From contig NW_004450323.1 of the NCBI RefSeq assembly GCF_000321225.1, positions 1,404,085-1,468,084 on the forward strand: 64,000 nt of DNA, read 5' to 3'. This document shows positions 1 through 11,692 of this stretch, one piece after another (position 1 is the stretch's first letter; each line of letters opens with the position of its first letter). This DNA is from Odobenus rosmarus divergens. Lineage: Eukaryota > Chordata > Mammalia > Carnivora > Odobenidae. The notes under the pieces were generated by a model. The model made no database searches and was not told the origin of the DNA. It saw only the letters and a list, made by a program, of their open reading frames with translations. The position numbers were made by a program, and so were the translations under genes.

Positions 1-51
1 TGTAGTATTGTATTTTCTTGATCCATTCTTCAGTTTTAAAATAACAATCAA

Positions 52-248
52 GGGGCGCCTGGGTGGCTCAGTCATTAAAAGTCTGCCTTCGGCTGGGGTC
101 ATGATCCCAGAATCCTGGGATCGAGCCCAGTATCCGGCTCCCTGCTCGGCGGGAAGCCTGCTTCTCCCTCTCCCACTCCCCCTGCTTGTGTTCCCTCTCT
201 CGCTGTGTCTCTCGCTGTCAAATAAATAAAATCTTAAAAAAAGAAAAG
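52..248 (+). mobile_element. CAN-SINE (tRNA-Lys-derived)
   Basis: The copy has a tRNA-like head ('cgcctgggtggctcag'), a CT-rich body and an AATAAATAAAATCTT-plus-A tail. It belongs to the young 'cccactccccctgcttgtg' type. Short open frames across it only translate the SINE. Confidence 0.95.
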
Positions 249-353
249 ATTATATTTATTCTATCACCTAGAATAATTGAATTGGAGTAACTCAAGTTCT
301 TTTTCTTTCACTTGTGCGATCACTATTCAAATCCACTTTTCATTTTTTTATTG

Positions 354-545
354 TTTTTTAAGATTTTATTTATTTATTTGACAGAGGGACATAGTGAGAG
401 AGGGAACACAAGCAGGGGGAGTGGGAGAGGGAGAAGCAGGCTTCCCGGCGAGCAGGGAGCCCGATGTGGGGCTTGTTCCCAGGACCCTGGGATCATGACC
501 TGAGCCAAAGGCAGACGCTTAATGGCTGAGCCACCCAGGGGCCCC
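354..545 (-). mobile_element. CAN-SINE, antisense
   Basis: The element begins with the reverse-complemented tail (ttttaagattttatttattt) and ends with the reverse head (gagccacccagg). It is full length. The flanks 'aaatccactttt' and 'aaatgcactttt' look like a slightly decayed target duplication. Confidence 0.95.
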
Positions 546-952
546 AAAATGCACTTTTTAAAGGCAGGAATATGTAGTTCCACAGGGTTAAAAATGTGAA
601 TTTCAGCAGAATGAGCTCCTGATGCCCACCCAGTACAATGTTTTAAATTCTCTACAGACAATGCACCCCTTTATTGTCTGCACCTGGGGTAAGCTACTTC
701 CCCACCACCCTACCATATGTTTTAACACAGCCTGGGCACAATGTTACATAGTTGCTCATGTCTATCTAGTAGTGGCCTGGGGACCATGCTCTTCTCATTA
801 CTCTGGCTGCACCCAGGCCTTAGTCTTACCTTTCCTCTGGGTCTAGCATCCCTGACTTAGTTCACATTAACCGTAGATTGGATCAGGAAATTGCGCTTTG
901 ACAATTCTGCAAGATACATGACTTTTTGGCCTTTCAGAAAAGACCTCTATTT
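546..952. other. Unannotated interval
   Basis: This is unique-looking sequence with no gene or repeat that I can recognise. Its short open frames show no family motif. Confidence 0.5.
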
Positions 953-1110
953 GGGGCACCTGGGTGGCTCAGTCGGTGAAGTGTCTGCCTTCGGCTCAGG
1001 TCATGATCTCAGGTCCTGGGAGCCTGCTTCTCCCTCTCCTTCTGCCCCTCCTCCCTGCTCCTGCTCTCTCTCTCTCTCTCTCAAATAAATAGATAAAATC
1101 TTTTTTTTTT
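953..1110 (+). mobile_element. CAN-SINE with internal deletion
   Basis: Head and tail are present, but the copy is about 40 bp short. After 'caggtcctggga' it jumps straight to 'gcctgcttctccctctcc', so the segment that normally lies between the two 'ggga' motifs is missing. The flanks 'aaagacctctattt' and 'aaggacctctcttt' are a diverged target duplication. Confidence 0.93.
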
Positions 1111-1185
1111 AAGAGAAAGGACCTCTCTTTACTAAAGCTATTTTTTACTTCCCTGTTTTTTTCAGATGGGCCAGGTAAAATAGAA

Positions 1186-1775
1186 AAAAATTTTTTTCAT
1201 TTTATTAAGATATAATTGGCATATAGCACTGTATAAGTTTAAGGTATATAGCACAATAACTTGACACAGAGATATTGTGAAATCATTACTACAATAAGTT
1301 TTAGCTAACATCCACTACCTCATATAGTTACAAAATTTTTTTTTCCCTTGTGATGAGAACTTTTAGGATCTACTCTCTCAGCAAGTTTCAAATATACCAT
1401 ATAGCATGTTAACGATAGTCATCATGGTGTACATTACATCCCTAGTTCTTACTTACCTTATAACTGGAAGTTTGTACGTTTTGACCACCTTCATCCAATT
1501 CCCTTACCCACTACTTCTGACCCTCTGGTAACCACAAATCCGATCTCTTTTTCTATGAGTTTTGTTTTGGGGTTTTTTTTGTTTTTTTTTTTTTTAGATT
1601 CCACATATAAGTGAAATCATACAGTAGTTGTCATTCTCTGATTTATTTCACTTAGCAAATGCCTCAAGTTTCATCCTTGTTATCAAAAATGGCAGGATTT
1701 CCCTCTTTCCTTCTTAAATGGCTGACTAGTATTAGTATTTTATGACTGAATAGTATTCCATTGTATACAGAAGTT
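1186..1775 (-). mobile_element. L1 3' end (ORF2 C-terminus and 3' UTR), antisense
   Basis: The order is typical of an antisense mammalian L1 3' end: 'attaagatataattggcat', then 'taaccacaaatccgatctc', then 'cacatataagtgaaatcat', then 'aatagtattccattgtat'. It is diverged and has lost its 5' part. It has no intact open frame. Confidence 0.8.
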
Positions 1776-2882
1776 TGCTTCTTTTAAGACATTACTGAAA
1801 GCTTCAAGAAAGCCACCATACCCACAATCCCACTTGATATCTTTTTCTGAACTTCTCCTCTTCATAGGCATATTGTCTGAGTCCCATAAGACAATGGGGA
1901 ATAATTTAACCAGTGCTTCTTTAATTTAACCAAATGCTACCTTCTGAAAGGGTTGCCACCTTTCCCTGGAGAAAGAGGGAAAACTAACAAATTCAGTTCA
2001 GTCATTCCACATTTTAAGAGTTGCTATTTTAAATTCTCTGAGATTATTTATGAACTGGAAAAGACACCAAATGGAAAAGAGGTTAACTCAGAGGAGTTTG
2101 GGTCACGTCTGAGACATGGAATAGACTATGATGTGGACAAAGACAGAAAGGCAGAATAGCTGGCTCTTCAGAATGGCTCTCTCAGGAAGTCTAATGATTT
2201 AGCCCCTCTTCAAGCCAATACTCTTTAGATATTTGTTCAATATTTCTTTCCTGGGACAGAAATATTTTTAAAATTCCATTTGAGATTAATGTCTAGTTTG
2301 GTGAGAGTATGACCAAATTACATTTTCACCAGTTATATAAAAATTCTCCTGTGAAGATCTGCATTAATTTACACCATTTAGCCAATGTAGTCCATTGATT
2401 TTTTTTACTGCTTACTTATTAATTGGTGCCCTGGACATCTACTCAGCTGGCATACTCCTTAATCCAGATTTTGATCAGGATAAAAGAATAAGTAGAAGCT
2501 CAGGTAGACTATGGGCTATTGCCTTATTTTCTGTTTCTGTTGTTTTTCATTGCTTTTTGTCATTGTTTAATTATGTTTTTTAACTAAGAAACTCCTTTTT
2601 TGGCTATAACCTTTAAGTATCAAAATAGCCAGTTACATGACCACTGTTAAGTCTACTGGAAAATTCTGCAACCTAATGTTAGTTTTTAAAAAAATTCCTT
2701 CAGGGAAGGGGATTTAGATGTAGGCAGTAGTAATGTAGTGTTTGGTATACCCAGAATTAATTTTCTATGCTCTATCAGCCAGTTCCCATATCTAATATAG
2801 CATTCATTTGCTATACTAGATGTATACAGAGAAAAGGGAAAAACCTGTATACTTTTATGGAATTACTAGATGCTGGCTCTCT
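1776..2882. other. Unannotated interval
   Basis: This AT-rich sequence has no repeat that I can name. Two short open frames (1953-2159 and 2395-2583) carry no recognisable domain and no splice or promoter context, so I do not call them genes. Confidence 0.5.
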
Positions 2883-3308
2883 AGTGGGTTGAATAATGAC
2901 CCCCAAAATTCATGTTCACCTGGAACCTCAGAATGTGATCTTATTTGGAAATAGTGTCTTTGCAGATGTAATTATAGGGATCATATTAGGCTCAAATGGG
3001 CCCCTAAATCCAATTAAAATGACCTTACAAGAGACGGAGACATGGGAAAGTAGGTCATGTTAAGATAGAAGCAGAGATTGGAGTTATGAGCCACAAGCCA
3101 AAAGACGCATGGAGCCAATGGGAGCCACCAGAACCTCGAAGAGATGAGGAAAGATCCTCCCCTAGAGCCTTCAGAGGGACATTAGCCCTACCAACACCTT
3201 AATTTCTGACTTCTGGTCTCCAGAACTATGAGAGAATACATTTCTGTTGTTTGAAGACACCACGTTTGTGATAATTTATTATGGCATGTGTAGGAAACTA
3301 ACACAGCC
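2883..3308 (+). mobile_element. MaLR-type LTR-like repeat
   Basis: The order of motifs is that of an old mammalian LTR-like repeat: 'gttgaataatgacccccaaaattcatgttc', 'cctcagaatgtgatcttatttgg', 'cctagagccttcagaggga', 'ccagaactatgagagaataca', and an end at 'aggaaactaacaca'. The subfamily is uncertain (MST/MLT1 group or a relative). Related copies lie at 17066 and, antisense, at 59929. Confidence 0.65.
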
Positions 3309-5091
3309 TTCTAACCTGATGCTAACTCCTGAGAACCCCCAAACTCACTGTAGTCCACCTGGCTACCAGGGGTGTATAGAGGACAGGAAATATGACGGTT
3401 TGGGCCCAAGTCCACCCCATAGTGAGCCCAACAGTTCCATGGACCCATTATATGGTTATTACCCAAGCTCCTGAGTGTATAATAGGAATAGGTGTGCTAA
3501 ACAACTGACACAATCAGTACATTGCCTTCAGGACCCATGGAGTGATGGCCGTTACAGTAGGAACAGCTAAGTAAAGCCTCCTGGAGCTTCCTGTCCTAAT
3601 GAGAATAGTAAACGAAAACCAATATTGCATCCTCAGGGGAATTGTCAACTCTAGTGACACCAACACAGACTCAAAAGATCCCAAGGCAGTGATTCCTTTC
3701 ACACTGTCATTTAACACACCTTTTTGGACTGTGAGGAAGGTAGGTAAACTTTGGAGAATGATTCTAGATTATCATTAATCAGGTCAGGCACTTTTTGAAG
3801 TAGTTTTTCCAATTTGGTATATATTTTGGAGCAAATCATCTCAGACACTGACTCTTAATCTACAGCTATTGATCCAGTGAATGCTTTTTTCTCTATATCA
3901 ATTTACAAGACCCACCAGCAGCCGTTTGCTTTCAACTGGCAAGGGTTTGCCTCAGGGCTACATCAACTTTCTTGCTTTCTGCCATAATCTAGGCTAAGGA
4001 TATCTTAGGTCATCTTAACATTCCACATAAATTATGATGCTCCATTAATTGATGGCATGCTAATTGGACCTGAGGAGCAGAAAGTAGCAAGCACCACGGA
4101 TACCTTACTTACACACATGCATGCCACAGAGTAGGAGATAAACCTCAACGAAATGCAGGGGCTTTTTTGGTCTTAGAAGCAATATCACCAATTTTGACAT
4201 GCTACTACAACCCATCTACTGAATAATCCCAAAGCTGCCAATTTTGAATAGTGCCCAAAGCAAGAGAAGGTTCTACAGCAATTTTTGGCTATATGACCCA
4301 ACAGATCCAGCCATATTCAAAGTATCAGTGGCAAAGAGGGATGCTAATTTCTGGCAAGTTCTAATAGGAGAATCACAATGCACACCCCTGGTGTTTGGGG
4401 ACAAAGCTATGCTCTCTCCTTCAGATAATAATTCTTTTTTTTTCTTAAAGAAACAGGGCGACAGGGCCCTGACAGAGACATCTGGGACATCAAGTGACAA
4501 TACAAATTGAGCTGCTCATCATGAACCAGGTGATATCTGGTCCAGCAACTTACAAGTTGAGAGTATGCTCACCAACAATTGATCATCAAGTAAAAATAAT
4601 ATATAAGACATAGGACTCAAGAAGATTCTAAAGACACAAGTAATTTGCATAAGCAATGCCTTAGACTCCCACAGCACCTATTCCTGTGCCCCCTCTCCCT
4701 CAGTATATACCTATGATGTCAGCAAGAGTTCATTATGATCAGCTGACTGAGGAGGAAAAACTCAGATCAGGTTATAAGTGGTTCCACATGGTATTAACCA
4801 GCGGCGGGCTGCAGCATAATAACCCCAATCAGAAGCATGTTAAGACGGTAGTGAAGGGAAATCCTTCCAAAGGGCAAAATGAAAGAAGTACATTTGATCA
4901 TCCACTCTGTCAGGACTAAAAATAGGCACTGATTAATGGACAGTGGATGGATGGTCAGGGAATTAGAAAGGACAGGAAGGGAAGATTGGTGACAGAAGGA
5001 CTGGAAATGGTATAAAGATGGATGTCTTGAAGTGGGCACACAGTATAGATGTCTGTTTTGCTTGTACAGGCTCACTGCATAGAAGGCTATC

Positions 5092-5106
5092 AAAAACTCA
5101 AGATGA
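5092..5106 (+). repeat. Target-site duplication, left copy (RPL37 retrocopy)
   Basis: The sequence 'aaaaactcaagatga' is repeated exactly at 5485-5499, right after the A-rich tail. This is the mark of L1-mediated retroposition. Confidence 0.93.
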
Positions 5107-5484
<378 letters not shown>

Positions 5485-5499
5485 AAAAACTCAAGATGA
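5485..5499 (+). repeat. Target-site duplication, right copy (RPL37 retrocopy)
   Basis: This is the exact second copy of the 15-bp target sequence at 5092-5106. ERVL-like sequence resumes after it. Confidence 0.93.
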
Positions 5500-5713
5500 T
5501 AAGTTGACCTACTCTGTGGATCTCAGCCAGACACTCCGGTGCTTAATGAATTCATATCCAAAGTAGTCATGGTAACAGGGATAGAAGCAACTCATGGGAT
5601 CAACAATATAGACTTCCTCCCACTGAGGTTGATATGGCCACTGCCACTGTTGAGAGCCTAACCTGCCAACAGTGAAAACCTACACAGAGTTCCTGGGCAG
5701 GGGGCAGGGGGAC

Positions 5714-5764
5714 CCACCAGCTACCTGGACCCGCCAGCCACCTGGACCTTCCAGCCACCTGGCC
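5714..5764 (+). repeat. Three-unit 17-bp tandem repeat
   Basis: Three units, 'ccaccagctacctggac', 'ccgccagccacctggac' and 'cttccagccacctggcc', run head to tail inside the integrase-like part of the ERVL remnant. Confidence 0.9.
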
Positions 5765-6103
5765 CATCTGGTAGCAGATTAATTACATTAGACCTTTTCC
5801 ATTATGGAGGAAGCAGGAAAAGAATAGTTAAAGTCAGTGAAATCAAGAGTAAAATGTAAATTCCTGCATCTTGCATCCCCTGCCAAAAAGAAGGAAGCAT
5901 GACTTTTGGTTCTGCCCCTTGGGGTTCTGGAGGTTAGTTTCCAAAGAGAAAAGTTGTGATACTCAGACCCAAGTCATTATAAGGTTTCTCCCAACTACCA
6001 TGAAGGATTATAGAAAGCATACCTCTCTCCAGTTCTATGGGTTATTATTCAGATTTAAATTTCATAAATGGAATGAACATAACTGCCCACAAAAGTGTTT
6101 CAG

Positions 6104-6275
6104 GAGCGCCTGGGTGGCTCAGTCAGTTAAGCATCCAACTCTTGATTTTGGCTCAGGTCATGACTCAGGGTTGTGAGATCAAGCCCCGCATCAGGTGTGG
6201 AGCCTGCTTAAGATTCTCTGTCTCCCTCTCCCTCTGCCTCTCCCCCATCCCTCTCTGAAAAAAAAAGAAAGAAAG
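6104..6275 (+). mobile_element. CAN-SINE, older 'catccaactcttgattttgg' type
   Basis: Exact 13-bp duplications 'aaaagtgtttcag' (6091-6103 and 6276-6288) flank it. The body differs from the young types in having 'gtggagcctgcttaagattctctgtctccctctcc'-like spacing. The A-tail carries GAAA units. Confidence 0.95.
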
Positions 6276-6393
6276 AAAAGTGTTTCAGTGCACCCATTTT
6301 GAGAATGTCTTAGATGATATTCTTGGTAAGATCAAGATTAGATCATCTTGAGTTTGACACTTATGATAAAAAGTTCTGAAAATGTGCTTCTTG

Positions 6394-6599
6394 GGTGCCT
6401 GGGTGGCTCAGTTGGTTGGGCGACTGCCTTTGGCTCAGGTCATGATCCTGGAGTTCTGGGATCGAGTCCCGCATCGGTCTCCCTGCTCGGCAGGGAGTCT
6501 GCTTCTCCCTCTGATCCTCCCCCGTCTCATGTGCTCTCTCTCTCTCATTCTCTCTCTCAAATAAATAAAATCTAAAAATAAATAAATAAATAAATAAAT
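6394..6599 (+). mobile_element. CAN-SINE
   Basis: This is a full-length copy with a long (AAAT)n tail. The left target copy is 'aaaatgtgcttcttg' at 6379-6393. A near-identical copy, 'aaaatgtgattctt', follows at 6600-6613. Confidence 0.95.
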
Positions 6600-6613
6600 A
6601 AAATGTGATTCTT

Positions 6614-6728
6614 TTTTTTTTAAGATTCTATTTTTTAAGTAATTTCTACACCCAACATGGGACTTGAACTCACCACCCCGAGATAAAGAGTTGCGTGCTC
6701 TTCTGACTGAGGCAACCAGGCACCCCTC
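6614..6728 (-). mobile_element. Short CAN-SINE (tRNA-like head and tail only), antisense
   Basis: The reverse tail (ttttaagattctatttttt) leads directly to a reverse tRNA-like head (cttgaactcaccaccccgag...gaggcaaccaggcacccc) with no CT-rich body. The right target copy, 'aaaatgtgcttcttg', is at 6729-6743. Confidence 0.85.
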
Positions 6729-7034
6729 AAAATGTGCTTCTTGCTTTAATAAAATCTGGCATTTGTGATAACAAGATGATTTTGTTAGATTGCCCTCTAC
6801 TGCTTCCTTCCACATGTAGATGAGAACTTACAAGAACATGTTCTGGTTGCTCCTGTTACTATAAAGAACCCTGTGTCTGGCCTCACCTACAAAGATAAGA
6901 CGGGGTATAAAAAGGTGTGGAAGTTGCTAGGTTGCCCTGGAGAGGATTCTATCAAAGCAATCCATAAATGTGTCCAGGCAAACAAAAGAGACGTAATGAA
7001 TGGCTGAGACCATGGCCATCCCGGGAAAGCTAAA

Positions 7035-7225
7035 TGGTAATAAGAATAGCTAACATTTATTGAATCCTTACTATGTGCAAGGCACTTTTCCAAGCACTTT
7101 CCATGCTTTGAACTTCATAGTAACCATCTCAGAAAGTTCATTATTATTTTACAGATGAGAAATGTGAGGGTTGAGCAAGTTACCAAGAATTAGTAAGTGG
7201 CAGACTTGGAATCACAATGCTGTTT
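7035..7225 (-). mobile_element. MIR, antisense
   Basis: The antisense MIR order is seen: 'tttattgaatccttactatg', then 'ttattattttacagatgag', then 'ttagtaagtggcagacttgg'. Confidence 0.8.
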
Positions 7226-7813
7226 TGTCTCTTTAAGAGGTGACCTGAAGGAGCAAAACACAATAATATAAGGGCAGCCAAGCTAGACATAAAAGAGATC
7301 AAAAGAATGGAATGGGGTAGAGAGATGAAGCAGGTGACTCAGGAAATGGAGTTCACAAGCACTAGACATGTAAGAGCTATGGGAATCTTACCAGGTCAGG
7401 AGCAGTTCCTGGGAAACACTGTGCCAGGCAGGAGCTAAGGTAGAATCTAAAGTCATAGGTCATAGAACCTGTTTTAGACAAGTCCAGAGTGCACATGGAG
7501 CAGTGTGACATTACCGTATTGCTCATGTGAGAAGATATTCCTCCTAAGATGTCTTAATAACAAAAGACACTCTAGAAGTTACATTTAGAGATACTTGGCA
7601 TTTTGAGCTACATCTTAGAATCCCTAAAAAATAAAGAAATGTTTCTTCTCTGGTCCAACAATTACTGAACTGTTTTCTGTTATAATTCTACATGGTCGAT
7701 ATACATCAGAAATGACTTTGTATAACCTATGCCTTTGCTGGCTAAGTTAACGCAGAGAACATTCCTGTTGCTAAGTGTTCAGTAGCATTTACTTACTTTA
7801 CAAGAAGTTGTCA
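7226..7813. other. Unannotated interval
   Basis: No gene, RNA or clear repeat is recognised. Base composition is ordinary. Confidence 0.5.
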
Positions 7814-8044
7814 GGGGTGCCTGGGTGGCATAGTCAGTTAGGTGTCCAACTCTTGGTTTTGGCTCAGGTGATCTCAGGGTCGTGAGATAGAGTCCTGAGT
7901 CAGGCTCCATGCTAGGTGTGGAGTCTGCTTAATTTTCTCCCTTCTTCTCCCTCTGTCCCACCCCGCCCTGCACGCACACACTCTCTCTCTCTTTCTCTCT
8001 CTTTCCCTCTCAAATAAATAAATAAATAAATCTTTAGATAAAAA
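7814..8044 (+). mobile_element. CAN-SINE, older type
   Basis: It carries the 'gtgtccaactcttggttttgg' head variant, a long CT/CA-rich body and an (AAAT)n tail. The flanks 'aagaagttgtcag' and 'aaaaagttgtaag' look like a diverged target duplication. Confidence 0.93.
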
Positions 8045-8220
8045 AAGTTGTAAGTTTGCCCTTTAACAAGTTAGGTTAGTATACAGCCTTACACAGAAGT
8101 CAAGCTCTTTTTAAAAAAGTGTATAAAGTTTTTGGTAAATTAAATTATGTCTTAAATATCTGCTTAATCCAACTGATTGATTCTTTAGAAATATCAAAGA
8201 ACACTATGTTTAAATTTTTT

Positions 8221-8383
8221 TAAAAGATTTTATTTATTTATTCATAAGAGACAGAGAGAGAGAGGCAGAGGGAGAAGGAGACTCCCCACTGAGCAGGGAG
8301 CCCAAAGCAGACTTGATCCCAGGACCCTGGGATCATGACCTGAGCCGAAGGCAGACGCCTAACCATCTGAGCCACCCAGGCAC
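8221..8383 (-). mobile_element. CAN-SINE, antisense
   Basis: A 20-bp target duplication with one mismatch flanks it (8201-8220 and 8384-8403; 'acactatg' then t/c then 'ttaaatttttt'). The tail reads 'ttatttatttattcataagag'. Confidence 0.95.
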
Positions 8384-8403
8384 ACACTATGCTTAAATTT
8401 TTT

Positions 8404-9698
8404 TAAGTCTTCATATTACAAGTCATCTTAGGGTAGGGAAACATCCGTATTAGCCTTTCTATTTTCAGTTCCACCATTGGGTTTCAGTCACCACGTTCCA
8501 GCCCCAGTGAATTAGAGATATGGGGGAAAGGCACAGAAAGGTTATCAGAAAGCTGGGTTATCTCATCTGCCTGCTCTGCACTCCCCTGGCACCTCTTCAG
8601 TGGTTGCTCTTGCCTGAGCATTCTCCTCTTTTCCATCTGCCTTTTTTACCGCCCCCCCCCCACCATGCTATTGGAATGGAAGCGCAGAAGGCATTTGGCT
8701 GAAGGTTATTTGGAAAGGCCAAATCTAAACCACAGTAGTGACCAGGTGCTTAGTGGCAGCCAAGCTACGTGTATGGCAAGAAGTGGGGCCAAGCAGGGGA
8801 ATCTCCATGAGCACAGAGGGTGACCTGCGCACAGGGTACCAGGCATTAGCCGTCAGGACAATCCAGCTGGGCTAACAGGTGGCATTGCGGAGGTGGGTGG
8901 AGTACACAGCAGGGATTTGGGGAACATGAGATCCATGGATATCCAGACGTGCAGATGCTCTCAGCATTGGGTCGCCTGGCAGCCTGGAGCAGGCGCTTTG
9001 CCTGGGCCATATGAAATAGTTGGGTACTCAGCCAGGACTGGGGTTTGCCTGGGAGGACTTTCCCTGTCATTGTCTATCCTGATCTGTGAGAAACTGTAAG
9101 TGCCCATAACAGCTCCGTGGGAGGGTAATACCACATCAAGTTGGTTCAGCAAGTCAAAGATCAGCAACTGAGTAGGAACTGAATAATTAAAATGATTTTT
9201 TAAGTTAGGGTTCTTTTTTTCCCTTTGGCCATCTTAGCCTGTCCAGGTGTCCTCAGGGAGACCAGCCATCCACATTAGCCACCGTGGCAAGGCTGTCTGA
9301 GCAGTTCAGTGGGTGTGGAGGTTGGCTAGTAAGGATTCATCAGAATCCTTTATTTTCAGGAGGCAGCTATAAGGAGGCTGATGCATGCACCTGGAAAGCA
9401 ATCCAGACATTTTGGGCAATATTTAGGGAGAGGTAGAGGAAGTGGAGAAAAGACAAAGCTGGTTGCTATTCCAGGTGAGAAGAAATGACTGTATGTGGTT
9501 GGCCCAGGCCAGTAAGGTCTGCGACAAGGAGTGGTATGTCTGTGCTGTGAATGCTATCACCCAGACAGAATGTTGCTCTCACCATTAGACGACGGGTACG
9601 GAATAGGTTATTTGAGGGGCTCAGGTGTAATCTCCTGAGGGGTCCCATGAGACCAAAGATGAAAGAAGGTGTATCTCTTATGCATTTTTCCCCCTCTG
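8404..9698. other. Unannotated interval
   Basis: These 1.3 kb hold no repeat or gene that I can name. There is a C run at 8652-8661. Open frames on both strands near 8850-9170 overlap each other and have no family features. Confidence 0.5.
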
Positions 9699-9877
9699 TT
9701 TTTAGAGAGAGAGAAGTGGGGGAGGGGTAGAGGGAGCAGGAGAGAGAGAATCCTACGCAGGCTCCACACTCATCACAGGGCTCCACACAGGGCTCGATCC
9801 CACGACCCTGAGATCCCACCATCTGAGCCGAAATTGAGTCGGACGTTTAACCAACGTTTAACCACCCAGGCACCCCT
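9699..9877 (-). mobile_element. Old CAN-SINE, antisense
   Basis: This is a GA-rich body followed by the reverse head 'gatcccacgaccctgagatc...ccacccaggcacccc'. The head contains a small direct duplication of 'cgtttaacca'. The reverse tail has decayed. Confidence 0.85.
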
Positions 9878-10741
9878 ACATCTTCCAGCTTTAAGAATGC
9901 TTTAACTCAGGGATCTATAAAGCCTTAAGTCAAGCAGGCGGACAGGTGGAGGGAGGGGCAAGTCTGACAAACCCGAGAGGCGAGTTTGGTGAACAAAGCC
10001 AGGAGGCAAACCTGAGGCCAACGGCCGGGCCCTGAGCATGAGGCTGCGGCACTCTGGGACTCCGTGCTATTCAGTAAGGGATGGGGTGCCCATGTAGGGA
10101 GGCAGGCTGACAAGTATCTGAATCAGGGCCATGGCCCGGGGCTGGTCCTGTGGAGCTGCCTGAAGAGTGATGTCAGCTCAGGCCACTATAGTTAGAGGGA
10201 CGCAGACAGAGGAACAGAACAGAACAAACAGCAGTCCATCAGTGCTGTTTTCATCTGGTTAAAGACTAATTTCCTAGTTCCAAAGGTGAAACTGAGAACA
10301 TGTTCTTTTTCTTCTGACAAGCAGTTTTTAAAGGCAGATAAAGACACCAACTAAAGGTAAATACAAAAGTGGCTTACTGCTACCTCAGCCTCCAGATCTG
10401 GTGGGCAAGTATGACGAGCCCCCCAGCGAAGGGGAGAGTGCGGTTTGCGGCTCTTGCCCCTCCTGGCAAGGTGCGGAGCATGCTGGCGGCAGAGGGGATT
10501 TGCCACCCCAGCCTCCTGCAGGCCCCCAGACAGCCTGGGTCCACCTCCCCCAGTCAGAGGAGGGCAACAGGGAGACAGCAAGGTACACGGCTTTCCCAGG
10601 AGCAGCACGGAGAGAGTTCATGCTGTAGTACCCCAGGCCACCAGAAAGAAAACCAGAGACCATCTCTTTTATGGAACTAACCAGGTACAATCCTCATGTT
10701 ACTGAGTATGGCCAGACATTCTCAGCCTGGGTCACCATGCA
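9878..10741. other. Unannotated, moderately GC-rich interval
   Basis: The part from about 10370 to 10640 is GC-rich and open in several frames on both strands at once. That pattern is typical of stop-poor GC-rich DNA, not of one coding frame. No domain, splice site pair or promoter could be supported. Confidence 0.5.
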
Positions 10742-10830
10742 TGGGATGACCACATAATTTATCATTCAAATTGGACACCTTTAAGAGTGAAAGGGGGCCT
10801 ATTACTTCTGCTGGACATCTCCAGCTCATC
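10742..10830 (+). mobile_element. Possible MITE fragment (MER53-like)
   Basis: The part 'gggatgaccacataatttatcattcaaattgg...agagtgaaaggggg' resembles one half of the small palindromic element seen complete at 43888-44022. Confidence 0.4.
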
Positions 10831-10946
10831 GAGGCCTATACCTACTCAACACATACACAGTGACCCAGTCCTTTCAATTTTACTATTAAAAGCTAGTCAT
10901 GCTCTTGAAGTCAAGTGGGATTAGAGTCTAAAGTGGGATTGCCAGG

Positions 10947-11135
10947 GGTGCCTGGGTGGCTCAGTCCATTAAGAGACTGACTTTAACTTAGGTCATGATC
11001 CTGGAGTCCTGGGATCGAGCCCGGAGTCGGGCTCCCTGCTCAGCAGGAGCCTGCGTCTCCCTCTGACCCTCCCCCTTCTCGTGCCCTTTCTCTCTCTCAC
11101 TCTCTCTCTCAAATAAATGAATAAAATCTTTTTTT
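10947..11135 (+). mobile_element. CAN-SINE, left arm of an inverted pair
   Basis: This is a full-length sense copy. It went into the sequence 'tgggattgccagg', which occurs at 10934-10946 and again at 11356-11368 after the whole SINE pair. Confidence 0.95.
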
Positions 11136-11325
11136 AAGATTTTATTTATTCATTTGACAGAGATAGATACAGTGAGGGAGGGAACACAAGCAGGGGGATT
11201 GGGAGAGGGAGAAGCAGGCCTCCCGCAGAGCGAGGAGCCCAATGCGGGGCTTGATCCCAGGACTCTGGGATCGTGATCTGAGCCAAAGGCAGACGCTTAA
11301 TGACTGAGCCACCCAGGTGCCCCAG
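11131..11325 (-). mobile_element. CAN-SINE inserted in the tail of the preceding SINE
   Basis: This antisense copy lies in the A-rich tail of the sense SINE. 'tgaataaaatctt' occurs at 11118-11130 and 11326-11338, which marks the nested insertion. Confidence 0.95.
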
Positions 11326-11355
11326 TGAATAAAATCTTAAAAAAAAAAAATAAAC

Positions 11356-11535
11356 TGGGATTGCCAGGTAAAAATACAAGTTGCCCTGTTAAGTTTAAAT
11401 TTTTGATAAATAGTTTTTTTATTATAGATAGGCCCCCAAATATTGCATGGTGCATAGGTATACTAAAATCATTCATTGTTTATTTGAAGTTAAATTGGGT
11501 GTTCTGTATTTTTATTTGCTACTGGCAACCCCAGT
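11356..11535. mobile_element. Palindromic MITE-like DNA transposon
   Basis: The left end 'attgccaggtaaaaatacaa' is matched by an inverted right end, 'gtatttttatttgctactggcaacc'-like, at 11505-11532. The interior is AT-rich with a central 'aatattgcatggtgcatag'. The layout is a foldback MITE. The family name is not certain. The SINE pair entered its left terminus. Confidence 0.6.
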
Positions 11536-11692
11536 CTAAAGTTAAACCACTGTATTATATACTAACTCCACCATACTGCTTACATTCAAGGCCATCCTCT
11601 GGTTACCAAAAGAAGAAAGTAGAGGGCACCATCCCAATTAATCAATCACCTGAACTAATACAATCAGCTTCCTTCAATTTCCCTGGACCAGG

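Noticed and set aside
374..661. Open frames translating to a recurrent 'LGGSV...LPSAQVMIPGSWDRAP' peptide, here and at some 20 other sites
   Set aside because: These are CAN-SINE sequence read in one frame. They recur wherever a SINE lies and have no gene context.
10351..10705. Cluster of overlapping open frames on both strands
   Set aside because: GC-rich, stop-poor DNA opens several frames at once. No frame shows a domain, exon boundaries or coding bias.
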